DNA from: a virus
IMG/VR virus record: IMGVR_UViG_3300049737_000276
Location: 1 to 27,210 of that record
Strand: one strand, 5' to 3'
DNA: 27,210 nucleotides
Part shown: positions 7,189-15,697 of the stretch, piece by piece
How positions within the stretch are numbered: position 1 is the first letter of the stretch
Layout: every line of letters starts with the position of its first letter
Position numbers and translations under genes: made by a program
The notes under the pieces: generated by a model
Seen by the model: the letters and a program-made list of their open reading frames with translations, nothing else
The model's database searches: none
What the model was told of the DNA's origin: nothing

Positions 7189-7364
7189 TACAGAAAATGA
7201 TAATGGAATATCTTTTCAATGGTGAAAACAAAGAGAAGATTATTGATGAGCTTAATAAGAACATCAATATTCCAATCATAAACGAGGAAACTGAAGAAAA
7301 GATACTTGAAGCTATCTATGGTGTCTTTGAAAACGTGATGGGGGATGTCCTATCAAAAAAGTAA
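7185..7364 (+). CDS. 59-aa hypothetical protein before the endolysin
   Basis: ATG 7185 overlaps the preceding stop (ATGA). The product begins MIQKMIMEYLFNGENKEKII and continues with DELNKNINIPIINEETEEKI, then LEAIYGVFENVMGDVLSKK. It is acidic and probably all-helical with no membrane segment. I do not recognise a function. It completely fills the gap between the XhlA-like gene and the endolysin, and its end overlaps the open endolysin frame, which supports it being a real coupled gene. A regulator of lysis timing is conceivable from position only. Confidence 0.6.
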   Translation: MIQKMIMEYLFNGENKEKIIDELNKNINIPIINEETEEKILEAIYGVFENVMGDVLSKK

Positions 7365-7378
7365 CATTTGCACAAATT

Positions 7379-7837
7379 GTGCCTCATGTTCTTAAGCGAG
7401 AAGGCGGATATGTAGATGATCCTACAGATAGGGGTGGAGAGACCAAGTACGGAATCTCTAAACGCTCATATCCGCAGTTGGATATAAAAAACCTAACCTT
7501 AGACCAAGCACTAGAAATATATAGAAAAGATTATTGGAATCCATCAAGAGTAGAAAAGCTTCCTGATGGCTTAAGAGATGATTATTTTGATGCTGTAGTC
7601 AATCATGGGCAGGGAAACGCAGTAAAGATACTACAAAAAGCAGTAAACTCCACTAGAGGCTCAAAAATAGCCGTAGATGGCAAGATTGGTAGGAATACGA
7701 TAAGAGAATCAAAAAGAATAAATAAAGAGCGTTTTAAGGCATTTAGAACCCTTTTTTATTCTGCAATCGTATTCAAAGATGAATCTCAAGAAAGATTCTA
7801 TTTTGGATGGTGGAAACGTGCTGTAGGTGTAGACTAA
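7379..7837 (+). CDS. Endolysin, GH108-type muramidase with peptidoglycan-binding region
   Basis: About 152 aa. The N-terminus holds the GH108 signature 'KREGGYVDDPTDRGGETKYGIS' with the catalytic glutamate in EGGY (E8 from this start), and the C-terminal part 'VDGKIGRNTIRES' fits the PG_binding_3 region of this family. It would cleave glycan strands of host peptidoglycan; no signal peptide is visible, so it needs a holin. The start is uncertain: GTG 7379 has no Shine-Dalgarno and seems about nine residues too late for the family, whose N-terminal helix usually precedes EGGY. In-frame upstream sequence is open to 7331 without ATG, GTG or TTG, but an ATC at 7352 sits six bases after GGGGA and would restore IKKVTFAQIV. 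Confidence 0.85.
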   Translation: MPHVLKREGGYVDDPTDRGGETKYGISKRSYPQLDIKNLTLDQALEIYRKDYWNPSRVEKLPDGLRDDYFDAVVNHGQGNAVKILQKAVNSTRGSKIAVDGKIGRNTIRESKRINKERFKAFRTLFYSAIVFKDESQERFYFGWWKRAVGVD

Positions 7838-7850
7838 AGGATAATAAGTA

Positions 7851-8075
7851 ATGGATTTAGCAAGAAAATTAAAGATGTTTTTTCAAGATGCGAAAACAAT
7901 AAAGAAACTTAATGAAGATTTATCAATGGTAAATCTCTTAGGAAAGTTAACTAATGAGGATGCCGATAAACTCGCAATGCTTTGTCTTATTATTGATAAC
8001 CTTGATATACCTGAAATTGATTTGATATTTGAAGATGTAAACGCAATTGAATCACCGAACATGGGAGAAGCATGA
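7851..8075 (+). CDS. 74-aa hypothetical protein
   Basis: An acidic, helix-rich protein beginning MDLARKLKMFFQDAKTIKKL, with a leucine/isoleucine-rich middle ('LGKLTNEDADKLAMLCLIIDNLDI') that looks like a helical hairpin rather than a membrane span. AAAGGA lies upstream at suitable spacing. It overlaps the head-tail connector gene by 4 bases (ATGA), so it is transcribed and probably coupled with the neck genes. I do not recognise the family. A small structural accessory or assembly factor is a guess from position. Confidence 0.55.
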   Translation: MDLARKLKMFFQDAKTIKKLNEDLSMVNLLGKLTNEDADKLAMLCLIIDNLDIPEIDLIFEDVNAIESPNMGEA

Positions 8076-9046
8076 CATATTTTGAAGCATACTGCAATAC
8101 GCAAGGAGATCTTCAGGCGATAATACCTGATATAAATAAATATGACCAAAAGTTCTTGGTTAGTAATTGGGTAACACACGCAACCAATGTTTACAAGGCT
8201 TATGATTCTGGTTACGTTGATGTACTGTTTAGAAGTGGAGCAGACCTAGGTAATAAACAAGCAAGCCTAGGAGCTTTGGATACAGATGGAGAATGGTTCT
8301 ATGATTCATCAGAAGATGTAGTATATATATTTTCATCATCCGATGTATCAGATTTAGTTATGGAAGCAGGAACAGACTGGGATGACTTAAAGACGAAGAC
8401 CATAAAAGAGACTGCTGATATGATCCGCAGTTACATCGGCAAACCTATAATGCGTGTGAACAACTCAAACGCCCAAGGTGCAAGCGGTAGAAATTATCCA
8501 TTCGTTATTATTAGAGCTAATGCGATATTAGCTTGCAGTCAGCTCATCATGCCTTATGATCCTGAAAGAGGTCGTGAGGTAGAAGGAATGGCAATGAACG
8601 ATGAAGGCACAGGGCTTCTTGATAGAGTAAAGCGTGGTGAGTTTGTATTAGACTCGGATACATCCCCTGATAAGAATCAGGGTGTGGTTAGGCAGATATC
8701 CTTAGATGCTTCTACAACAGGTGGGATTATTGATGTTACTAACGTTACACATCCAATGACCAGGTTCGATGATATTCGTGTGGTTATTTCTACAGGTGGT
8801 ACATTTGCTGCAGGCACTTCTTCGCCTGTAAAATACGATGTATATGTTGCTGATGATACTGGATTAAAGCGAACAAAGACTGTAGAGAATGAAGTGGTAA
8901 CAGGCGTGTTTCAGTCTGCTGCATATGGTATAGCTATTAGATTTAGCGAAGGAGTGTATGTGGCTGCAGACGAATGGGGCATAAGCGTTATGGGTGGACA
9001 CACTAATGAAACTGGTACAGTAAAGAGCGGTCAAGTCGTTAGATGA
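8072..9046 (+). CDS. Putative head-tail connector/adaptor protein
   Basis: 324 aa. Residues about 1-200 are mainly helical, with 'KTIKETADMIRSYIG', a central 'RANAILACSQLI' helix and 'EGMAMNDEGTGLLDRVKRGEFVLD', a pattern seen in gp6/gp15-like connector proteins and DUF1320-like adaptors. Residues about 205-324 form a beta-rich domain ('GGIIDVTNVTHPMTRFDDIRVVISTGG') that looks like an appended structural domain. It begins the neck-tail gene block and is followed immediately by the tail-terminator-like gene (4-base overlap). This gene order supports a ring under the portal. It is longer than usual adaptors because of the C-terminal domain. Confidence 0.6.
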   Translation: MTYFEAYCNTQGDLQAIIPDINKYDQKFLVSNWVTHATNVYKAYDSGYVDVLFRSGADLGNKQASLGALDTDGEWFYDSSEDVVYIFSSSDVSDLVMEAGTDWDDLKTKTIKETADMIRSYIGKPIMRVNNSNAQGASGRNYPFVIIRANAILACSQLIMPYDPERGREVEGMAMNDEGTGLLDRVKRGEFVLDSDTSPDKNQGVVRQISLDASTTGGIIDVTNVTHPMTRFDDIRVVISTGGTFAAGTSSPVKYDVYVADDTGLKRTKTVENEVVTGVFQSAAYGIAIRFSEGVYVAADEWGISVMGGHTNETGTVKSGQVVR

Positions 9047-9489
9047 TATCGTACAACAATACGATAAAAGAGAATGTACTGGATTCGCTAGATAAGATTA
9101 TTGGTGATGAATTTACGGATGTTCCTGTTTTTTATGACCTAGATGTTATTGCTAGGGGAAATACTTTTTTTGTATTTCAACCACAGACAGATGAACTATT
9201 AGAACAAAGAGTCTCTAGTGATGTAAGAGAGTACACTGTTTTGATTAGATTTCTCCGCAAGTCATCAGGAGATCATAGGAAACATACGGAGCTTGACCCA
9301 GTCACTAAGACGATTGAAAGACTTAAAAGATTAATTGCAAATAACTCGGATTACAGTCCAAGTTCAACTTATAAATGGCACGATGGTCGCATTACCAATA
9401 TTGAGTACCAGGTAGATAATGAAGAATTACCTGAATACAAAATCATAGATGTAACCTTTGCGTGTGTAGTAGAGGAAGTATTATCATGA
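9043..9489 (+). CDS. Putative tail terminator / tail completion protein
   Basis: 148 aa with mixed alpha/beta pattern: an N-terminal helix ('NTIKENVLDSLDKII'), 'VPVFYDLD', a central strand-rich part ('REYTVLIRFLRKSS'), then a helix and a final strand pair ('EYKIIDVTFACVVEE'). Size, fold pattern and location between the connector and the major tail protein match tail terminator proteins (lambda gpU / HK97 gp10-type), which cap the tail tube before it joins the head. The start overlaps the preceding gene by 4 bases (ATGA). No specific signature was recognised, so position carries most of the weight. Confidence 0.6.
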   Translation: MISYNNTIKENVLDSLDKIIGDEFTDVPVFYDLDVIARGNTFFVFQPQTDELLEQRVSSDVREYTVLIRFLRKSSGDHRKHTELDPVTKTIERLKRLIANNSDYSPSSTYKWHDGRITNIEYQVDNEELPEYKIIDVTFACVVEEVLS

Positions 9490-9668
9490 AAGTAAAAGCG
9501 ATAAAACCAATACCTAGCTATGGCTCATTTATGGGATTTTCCATTGAAGATTGGAATAACCTAAATGCAGGATTAGTGGTGGATGTAGATTCTATATCTA
9601 AAAAAGGTAAAGAATATGTAGAAAAATTTAAAGAACCTAAAAAAGTTAAGAAAGAGAAAGGTAAATAA
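9486..9668 (+). CDS. 60-aa hypothetical protein in the neck-tail operon
   Basis: Starts ATG 9486, overlapping the previous stop (ATGA); the in-frame ATG at 9462 lies inside the previous gene and is less likely. The product begins MKVKAIKPIPSYGSFMGFSI and ends in a lysine-rich tail (EPKKVKKEKGK). The first half looks like a small beta-rich fold ending in a 'GLVVDVDSISKKGKEYVE' strand-helix. Small proteins of this layout often sit beside the major tail protein in siphoviruses. The function is unknown. Confidence 0.6.
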   Translation: MKVKAIKPIPSYGSFMGFSIEDWNNLNAGLVVDVDSISKKGKEYVEKFKEPKKVKKEKGK

Positions 9669-9670
9669 TT

Positions 9671-10915
9671 ATGGCTCTCGATGGACAGGCGTTAAGCCCA
9701 AAACAATTTAAATTAGGCTTTAGTTCTGAGGGTAAAATCGGAGCAGGTAAAGCCACAACACTAACAGCAACTGATATAGCGTTTGCGACTACTACGACAA
9801 TAACACACGCTGCAGCTACGTTTTTAACGAAAAATTATGGCGTTGATATGTTTATTACAGTCAGTGGAGCTACTAACGCTGCAAATAATGGAACTTTTAA
9901 AATAACTGCGGTAGTAGCAGGTACTATAACTTGTGGAGATGCGACCTTTACTGTTGAGTCCGCAGGACAGACTATAACAATTCAACCTGCATACCAACTT
10001 ATCAATATCGATTCTATTGAAATGCCATCATTTAATCCTACTCAGGTATTTGATGTAAGGTCTAGCGATGCCAGGGTTGCTAAAGTTAGTGATGCCTATA
10101 CAAGCCAAAAAGCTGTACAGCATGAGGTCAGCTTCTCAGGCACAGCAGATTCTACAGTTCTACCATTGCTTTTAGAGCATATGTTTGTTGTTGACAAAGA
10201 ACAGCTTTCATCAAATCCTGTTGTAAATGCATATGACTTGATAAGTTCTTACACTCCTGAAGAGTTAGAGCATAACGCCACAAGTGATATTGAAAAAACT
10301 TTATCAGTCGCTATCTATTCTCCAGAAGAAGGCAATGACCATTCGATTATTATAGAAGGAGCTACTCTAACCTCACTAACAATCAATGGAGACATGGGAA
10401 CTGAGAATGGCAGAATGAAAATAAGTGGAACATTTAAGTCAGGATATAAGCCAAGTGTAGGCAGTACAAGACCTGCAGAGAAAGCTTATGGCACTACTTA
10501 CTACTACCTTACCACAATGAATACTAAGAAAACTGTTGCGAATAAAGCGGACAGTGTATTACAATCTCTATCAATAAATATGGAAAATCCATCTGAATAC
10601 TTAGGCTATCAAGGCAGTGACGCTGATCCACAGGCAATCGCAAGATCGATTCCTGAATTTGGTGTTACGATTGACGCTACTGTGAAATATGATGACAATA
10701 CAGCAGATATGCATGATTCTCTCTTGCAGGGAACCACAGTTGCAACAGAGCTTTCTAACAATGCAACATTTGCTAGTGCTACCACATTCGGAGTACAGGC
10801 AAGTAACTGCAAGATAACATCAGTAGCTTTCAATGAAGCTGCAGCGATGATGTTGGATGTTAGTATGAAGGTTCTTGCTCCTAGTTCAGGTGATATGATA
10901 AGAATAATTGCTTAA
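9671..10915 (+). CDS. Major tail tube protein with inserted beta-sandwich domain
   Basis: 414 aa. The tail-tube features are an N-terminal 'SPKQFKLGFSSEGKIG', then 'QLINIDSIEMPSFNPTQVFDVRSS' and later 'HEVSFSGTADSTVLPLLLEHMF' and 'GTENGRMKISGTFKSGY'. Residues about 30-110 form an extra domain with 'ATTTTITHAAATFLTKNYGVDMFITVSG.TNAANNGTFKITAV', a small beta-sandwich repeat type common in phage tail and decoration proteins. Gene position (after the terminator-like gene, before the assembly chaperone pair) supports a tail tube. The inserted domain probably projects from the tail surface. The stop overlaps the next start as TAATG. Confidence 0.75.
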   Translation: MALDGQALSPKQFKLGFSSEGKIGAGKATTLTATDIAFATTTTITHAAATFLTKNYGVDMFITVSGATNAANNGTFKITAVVAGTITCGDATFTVESAGQTITIQPAYQLINIDSIEMPSFNPTQVFDVRSSDARVAKVSDAYTSQKAVQHEVSFSGTADSTVLPLLLEHMFVVDKEQLSSNPVVNAYDLISSYTPEELEHNATSDIEKTLSVAIYSPEEGNDHSIIIEGATLTSLTINGDMGTENGRMKISGTFKSGYKPSVGSTRPAEKAYGTTYYYLTTMNTKKTVANKADSVLQSLSINMENPSEYLGYQGSDADPQAIARSIPEFGVTIDATVKYDDNTADMHDSLLQGTTVATELSNNATFASATTFGVQASNCKITSVAFNEAAAMMLDVSMKVLAPSSGDMIRIIA

Positions 10916-11178
10916 TGATTGTAAAAACCAAAAAAGGTGAATTTGAAGTAGAGCCTATTAATTTTAAAGATAGGCGTGAGCTTCACCGCAAAGAGATTAA
11001 AGTGTATTGGGATAATAAGCTCGATACCGATGCCTACTACGAGCTTCTTGATTGGGTAATGAACAAAGCGTTCAAAAACCCTGAAGAAGCTCTTGGTAAG
11101 TTTAAAGACGAAGAAACTGATGAAATTCTTGCTGCGATTTACCAAGAGTATAAAGGCGTATCTAAAAAAAAGAGTTAG
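10915..11178 (+). CDS. Tail assembly chaperone, short form (G-like)
   Basis: 87 aa: MIVKTKKGEFEVEPINFKDR opening, then helical 'ELHRKEIKVYWDNKLDTDAYYELLDWVMNKAFKNPEEALGKF' and an end KGVSKKKS. Length, position between the tail tube and the tape measure, and the slippery run at its 3' end identify it as the short tail assembly chaperone (lambda gpG-like). It is thought to coat the tape measure during tail polymerisation. TAATG coupling links it to the major tail gene. Most ribosomes should stop at TAG 11176-11178; a fraction should shift at 11166-11172 to make the long form. Confidence 0.8.
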   Translation: MIVKTKKGEFEVEPINFKDRRELHRKEIKVYWDNKLDTDAYYELLDWVMNKAFKNPEEALGKFKDEETDEILAAIYQEYKGVSKKKS

Positions 11179-11588
11179 CCTACCGAGTTAATACTTGGTA
11201 TACTTATTTTGGTTTTAGCGAATCCCTTCTACCTACTAAAGGCGAATATACAGCACACTCGCCAACCTTAAACAAGCCAATTACATATACTTCTTCCACG
11301 ATTTGGGAAGAGGTATATCGTGTTGTGGCTGAAGATGAAAAGCGCAAGTTCACTCCAGGGCAGAATCTATATTACAATATACCTCACTTTGCTAATCCAT
11401 TATTCTTCAAGGATCAGGAAGTTGAGTTTGATATTCAAGAATATGCTTACATAAAAAAGTTTAATATCCCACCTGCTAAATGCATAGACGAGGCAGACAT
11501 GAATCGTCTCGTAGTCTATTCGATTATAGATGAAGAACTAACCGCTTGTGATAAACGCATGAAGGAAAAGAACAATGGCAGTCGATAA
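10915..11588 (+). CDS. Tail assembly chaperone, long form made by -1 frameshift (GT-like)
   Basis: After a -1 slip at A AAA AAG (11166-11172) translation continues from GAG 11172 without a stop to TAA 11586-11588, giving about 224 aa. The extension reads ELAYRVNTWYTYFGFSESLL and later 'WEEVYRVVAEDEKRKFTPGQNLYYN' and 'CIDEADMNRLVVYSIIDEELTACDKRMKEK'. The stretch 11179-11324 has no start codon of its own with a good ribosome site, so the -1 extension explains otherwise empty sequence. This is the conserved lambda G/GT arrangement: the T part recruits tail tube subunits. Its end overlaps the tape measure start by 14 bases. The GTG at 11325 is best read as an internal valine. Confidence 0.8.
11166..11172 (+). 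promoter_or_regulatory. -1 programmed frameshift slippery heptamer A AAA AAG
   Basis: In the chaperone frame the codons are TCT AAA AAA AAG AGT TAG, giving the canonical slippery heptamer A AAA AAG (the type used by E. coli dnaX) six bases before the TAG. Slippage by one base moves ribosomes into the open -1 frame that runs to 11588. Confidence 0.8.
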
Positions 11589-13467
11589 AAATGAACTGAT
11601 ATTACAATTTAAGTTTCAGTCTCAAAAAGCCAACACAAATGTAAAGAAAACTAATTCAGCTCTTGGAAACCTAAGAATAAAAGCATCGGGTGTTCGTAGA
11701 GAGATTGGTGGACTTAGAAACGATCTTTTACTTGCAAGTTTTGCTTTTGCAGGTGTTTCTGCTGCAATAGGTAAGGTTGTTGGAGTTTCTGCTAAATTTG
11801 AAGCTGTAAAAACACGCCTAGTGGGATTAACAGGTTCTGTAGAAAACGCAGAAAAAGCTTTTGATAATTTTAATAAAGTAGCATCAACTACGCCATTTAC
11901 ACTTGAAGACGTTGTGGATGCAGGTGCGCAGCTTCAGGCTTTTGGAGCCGATGCTAATGCTTTAATTGTTCCAATTACAGACTTAGCTGCATTTATGGGT
12001 ACTACCGCAGTAGAAGCTGCTAATGCATTTGGCCGTGCTTTTGCAGGTGGCGCAGGCGCTGCTGACATTTTAAGAGAGCGTGGAATACTTAATATTATAA
12101 AAAGCTCTCAAGGGTTAGCAGATTTATCTAAGACTACCTTACCTGAATTTAGAGAAGCTCTAATAACTTCAATACAAGATCCTGTTGTTGGGATTGCAGG
12201 ATCATCCGAAAGGCTAAGTAAAACTTTTACAGGACTAACCTCTAATATGATTGACTCCTTTACGAGATTAGCTGATTCTATTGGTGATAGCCTTATGCCT
12301 GTTATACGACCATTGTTTGAAAGTTTAAAAACAGGAGCTGAAAGAGCTGAGAGATTTATTAGAGGTTTAACTGAGACAAGTCTTGAGACAGCAATCAGAG
12401 AGTTAAAAGAATTTGAAGGAACAGCAACGCAAATAGCAGAGCTTCAAAGACTTAATCTGAACATAGAGCTGAGAGATATGCAAAAAACCTTAAAAGAGAA
12501 TAATGTTGAGTTTAAAACCACAGAAGAAGCTCAGAAGGCTTTTAATACTGCCTTAAAAGAATCAAAAAATTTAGCAATCACACAAGGAAAGTTAGTCGTA
12601 AAATCTATTGAGAAAGCAGAAAAGCAGAAAGAAATTGAAAAAGAAATTGCTGATTTAGCAGAAAGAAAAAAGGGAGTTACACTCTTAAACAATAGGGAAG
12701 AATTTTTCTCTATTACAAATAAGCAGAAGGCTCTTATAGGGGAAAGAGCAGACTTGATTAGAAAAGCTTCAAAGCTTGAAGAAATAGTTGAAAGCAACAA
12801 AGATGATGTTAAAGCGAGTCGAGACCAAGTTGAAGAGCTTGCTTCTATACTTGCTAAATTAAAAGAAATAGAAGAAATTAGAGATATATTAGCTGATAAG
12901 CCACGCCCTAAACCGCCTGTAATTCCTGATCCACCAAAACCTGAAGGTGACGATGAAGACCCTGAAGATAAAGACAAAAAGCGTTTGGATGCTATTAGGA
13001 AGTCAGCAACAATATTTAGAGAATTTGGAAAAAATATTAGCGATGCCGTAGTTCATGGAGAGAACTTAGGTGAGGCGGTAGTGGCTTCTATAAAGGCAAT
13101 CGCTGCTCAAATTATTGCACAACAAGCAACTCTTATGCTTTTAAGATTTTTCTTTCCCAATGTAACAGCAGGTGAAGCAGGTCTTGATATTTTAGAAAGT
13201 ATAGGTATTTTGCGAGGCAAATTTCACGATGGCGGATTAATTGGCGGTAATGGAAGCAATGTTCCAATCTTAGCACAACCTGGTGAGTTTGTAATGCAAA
13301 AAAGCGCAGTGCAGTCTATAGGCTTAAATAATCTTGCGAATATGAATGAGACAGGGCAGTCTGGTAATGTGATAAACGTAAGTATCAATGGCGGTATCGT
13401 TGATGAGGGTTATGTGAGAAACACATTGCTTCCTGCGCTATCTACTGAAGGTGTAAGTATTGCTTAG
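11575..13467 (+). CDS. Tail tape measure protein
   Basis: 630 aa and the longest helical protein of the tail block. The N-terminal half has 'LLLASFAFAGVSAAIGKVV' (a hydrophobic stretch) and the tape-measure pattern 'FEAVKTRLVGLTGSVENAEKAF...A..TPFTLEDVVDAGAQLQAFG'. Residues about 280-430 are heptad-like charged helices, followed by a proline-rich linker (PRPKPPVIPDPPKPEG) and a C-terminal domain with 'FHDGGLIGGNGSNVPILAQPGEFVM'. It sets tail length; about 630 residues would imply a tail of roughly 0.1 micrometre by the usual 0.15 nm per residue rule. It starts inside the GT-like gene, as in lambda, and overlaps the next gene by 8 bases. Confidence 0.85.
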   Translation: MAVDKNELILQFKFQSQKANTNVKKTNSALGNLRIKASGVRREIGGLRNDLLLASFAFAGVSAAIGKVVGVSAKFEAVKTRLVGLTGSVENAEKAFDNFNKVASTTPFTLEDVVDAGAQLQAFGADANALIVPITDLAAFMGTTAVEAANAFGRAFAGGAGAADILRERGILNIIKSSQGLADLSKTTLPEFREALITSIQDPVVGIAGSSERLSKTFTGLTSNMIDSFTRLADSIGDSLMPVIRPLFESLKTGAERAERFIRGLTETSLETAIRELKEFEGTATQIAELQRLNLNIELRDMQKTLKENNVEFKTTEEAQKAFNTALKESKNLAITQGKLVVKSIEKAEKQKEIEKEIADLAERKKGVTLLNNREEFFSITNKQKALIGERADLIRKASKLEEIVESNKDDVKASRDQVEELASILAKLKEIEEIRDILADKPRPKPPVIPDPPKPEGDDEDPEDKDKKRLDAIRKSATIFREFGKNISDAVVHGENLGEAVVASIKAIAAQIIAQQATLMLLRFFFPNVTAGEAGLDILESIGILRGKFHDGGLIGGNGSNVPILAQPGEFVMQKSAVQSIGLNNLANMNETGQSGNVINVSINGGIVDEGYVRNTLLPALSTEGVSIA

Positions 13468-15697
13468 TTTTAGCACAGATCTTGTAAACAAATTAAGTAA
13501 AGATTCAACAAATGCCATATTCTTACTCAGATTGTATTATGGCAATGAGACCAATTTTACAGGATTCTCTACTATTGACTACACCGATGGAAGCGATATC
13601 TACTACGGAGCAATCGTATCTTTAGGTGACTACTCTCAAAGTCTAAGCTTCTTTGGATTTAATGGGAGAACTAATCTTCTTACAGTTAAAATTGCTAACA
13701 CAGATTTCTTAGAAGATAAAAAAAGATTCTCTGACTTAATAGGTACGAATGCATACGACAATAGAAAGTGGGAGCTGTACGTTATACCTAGTGATGGCTC
13801 TATGTCAAAGCAATTAATTGGTGTTGGCGTTATTAGTGGCAACTTTGATTACGACCATAAGTCAATCAATATAAAGCTAAATGATTTCTCCAAAGGAATT
13901 GACACTACGCTTCCAAAAACTGTTATTAGAGAAGACGATACTACTAATGACTTTCACTACGCACCTGAAGAAAACTTTAACAAGCCGATACCAATGTTAT
14001 TTGGAGACCATTCACATACAACAGATTACGATGAGACATCTTTTAATAATAGCGATGGAATAGAGAGATGGGCTACCAGGTCGAAAGTTCCTGCTATTGT
14101 TGTAAATTCATATGATACAGGTACAGATAAAATTATCGCTAAAGCAGATACAGAAGCATTACACACCTTAAATAATGTTACAGTGTATTTTGGAAAAGAT
14201 GGTGTGTATAGTGCTTTAAATCCAAGCAATGTTACAGTATCAGCGTCTGATGCAAAGATAAGTTTTTCAGGCACAAGAGCTTATGCGATGATGGGTCTTA
14301 TAATGGATAATGCTACAAATAGTAGCTATACAAAAGATAAATTTGTAGAAACCACTCTTGAAAAAAATGCAAACGTAGGGAATCAAGAGCTTTTTGTTTT
14401 TGGAGTTCCAAAGGTTCCAAACTTAGGAACCATGGTAACCAACCCTGTAAAAGCATTTATTATTGGTAAGAATGTTTCAGGTTCTGATGATGTGGACATT
14501 AATTATAAAGTTGATGCTACAGAGGTCAGTTCACAGGATCAGGCTGTTGGCAATGGAACTAGAGTTTTATTAGGTGGTATTGGTTCTGATGGAGTAGATA
14601 TATCAGGTGGGTATACTGCAACGCAAGAGTCTGGATGGGATTTAGAATCTAAATTACAAATGTTTGTTGAACTAACAAGTGGTGATGCTGATATTAATGT
14701 AGACCAAGCATGGATACAGATTGAATACGATGCGGATGATACTGTTAATAAGACAGTGTACACTGAAGAGGTATTTTTTAGAGAAGACCCTTATTATAGT
14801 GGAGATAAAGGTAATTTTGAGACTCAAAAAATTGCAAGAAGAGTCGATGTATTTGACCAAGTCCAAACAATATACATATCAGGAAAAGGCAGAAAGTTCA
14901 CTGCAGCAATGACGAGTAGCAGATCGCATAGCTTTACAACAAGCGATTTAATCGAACACCCTGTATTTGTTATTGAGAATATCTTAAGGACAGAATTAGG
15001 TTTAACTGATACAAATATCAATACCTCAAATTTTGATAGTATTTATAGTGCTACCACAACATATAAAACAGCTTTTAGTCAGTATGAATTTATTAGTGCG
15101 ATGGATTTGATTGATGATATATGTAAACAATTCTGTCTTTATTTTTTCTTTGATAGTCAAGGTAAGGCAACTATCAAAAACTTAAAACTTAAAGCTTCTT
15201 ATACTTCTGCTGACTTTACAATTGACTTTAACGAGGTTCAGTTAAGTAATATTTCTAAGACACCTTTAAATCAAGTAAAGACAAATATAAGGGTTGAGTT
15301 TGATCATGATTATTCTACGAGTAAAAATAGGTTAAATGTACAAACATCGTCTAGCACTAAAGCTGATTTTAATATGAATAATGAAACAAATATGATTGTG
15401 GATGCTAATAAAATTCGTTTTAATGTTGAAGGAACAAGCCTGGCTAATGCTAAATCGGTTCCATCTACAATATTAGATTTGTACGAAGACATACATCAGG
15501 AGCGTAAAAATATTATAAACTTAAACACATTGAAGCCTGGATATTTAAAAGCTGAGATTGGAGACATAGTGCAAATATCAAACGTTCCTAGTGATATAAA
15601 ACTTTTTGGAACTGCAATCAGTTCACAGTTTTTTATGATAACTAAATTATCAAGAAAAATAAATCAAGTTTCAATGGAATTAACACAGGTCTCATAA
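13460..15697 (+). CDS. Putative tail hub / baseplate protein
   Basis: 745 aa, TTG start with GAAGG upstream and an 8-base overlap with the tape measure. The N-terminal 200 residues (LLRLYYGN, 'IYYGAIVSLGDYSQSLSFFGFNGRTNLLTVKIANTDF', then 'NKPIPMLFGDH') are of the tail-tip type with a ring-forming beta domain. The C-terminal 220 residues contain 'SAMDLIDDICKQFCLYFFFDSQGKATIKNL' and 'KLSRKINQVSMELTQVS', like the second ring domain of gp27/gpJ-like hubs. It should sit at the tail tip, linking tube to fibres. The match is by architecture and location directly after the tape measure; no separate distal-tail gene is recognised, and this protein may combine both roles. Confidence 0.65.
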   Translation: MLSFSTDLVNKLSKDSTNAIFLLRLYYGNETNFTGFSTIDYTDGSDIYYGAIVSLGDYSQSLSFFGFNGRTNLLTVKIANTDFLEDKKRFSDLIGTNAYDNRKWELYVIPSDGSMSKQLIGVGVISGNFDYDHKSINIKLNDFSKGIDTTLPKTVIREDDTTNDFHYAPEENFNKPIPMLFGDHSHTTDYDETSFNNSDGIERWATRSKVPAIVVNSYDTGTDKIIAKADTEALHTLNNVTVYFGKDGVYSALNPSNVTVSASDAKISFSGTRAYAMMGLIMDNATNSSYTKDKFVETTLEKNANVGNQELFVFGVPKVPNLGTMVTNPVKAFIIGKNVSGSDDVDINYKVDATEVSSQDQAVGNGTRVLLGGIGSDGVDISGGYTATQESGWDLESKLQMFVELTSGDADINVDQAWIQIEYDADDTVNKTVYTEEVFFREDPYYSGDKGNFETQKIARRVDVFDQVQTIYISGKGRKFTAAMTSSRSHSFTTSDLIEHPVFVIENILRTELGLTDTNINTSNFDSIYSATTTYKTAFSQYEFISAMDLIDDICKQFCLYFFFDSQGKATIKNLKLKASYTSADFTIDFNEVQLSNISKTPLNQVKTNIRVEFDHDYSTSKNRLNVQTSSSTKADFNMNNETNMIVDANKIRFNVEGTSLANAKSVPSTILDLYEDIHQERKNIINLNTLKPGYLKAEIGDIVQISNVPSDIKLFGTAISSQFFMITKLSRKINQVSMELTQVS

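Noticed and set aside
11325-11588. Separate 87-aa gene starting at GTG 11325
   Set aside because: The frame is open upstream to the slippery site and reads as protein; it is better explained as the T part of the frameshifted tail assembly chaperone.
12531-12977. 148-aa open frame on the - strand within the tape measure gene
   Set aside because: A serine/leucine-rich mirror of the coiled-coil coding region, with no Shine-Dalgarno and no family likeness.
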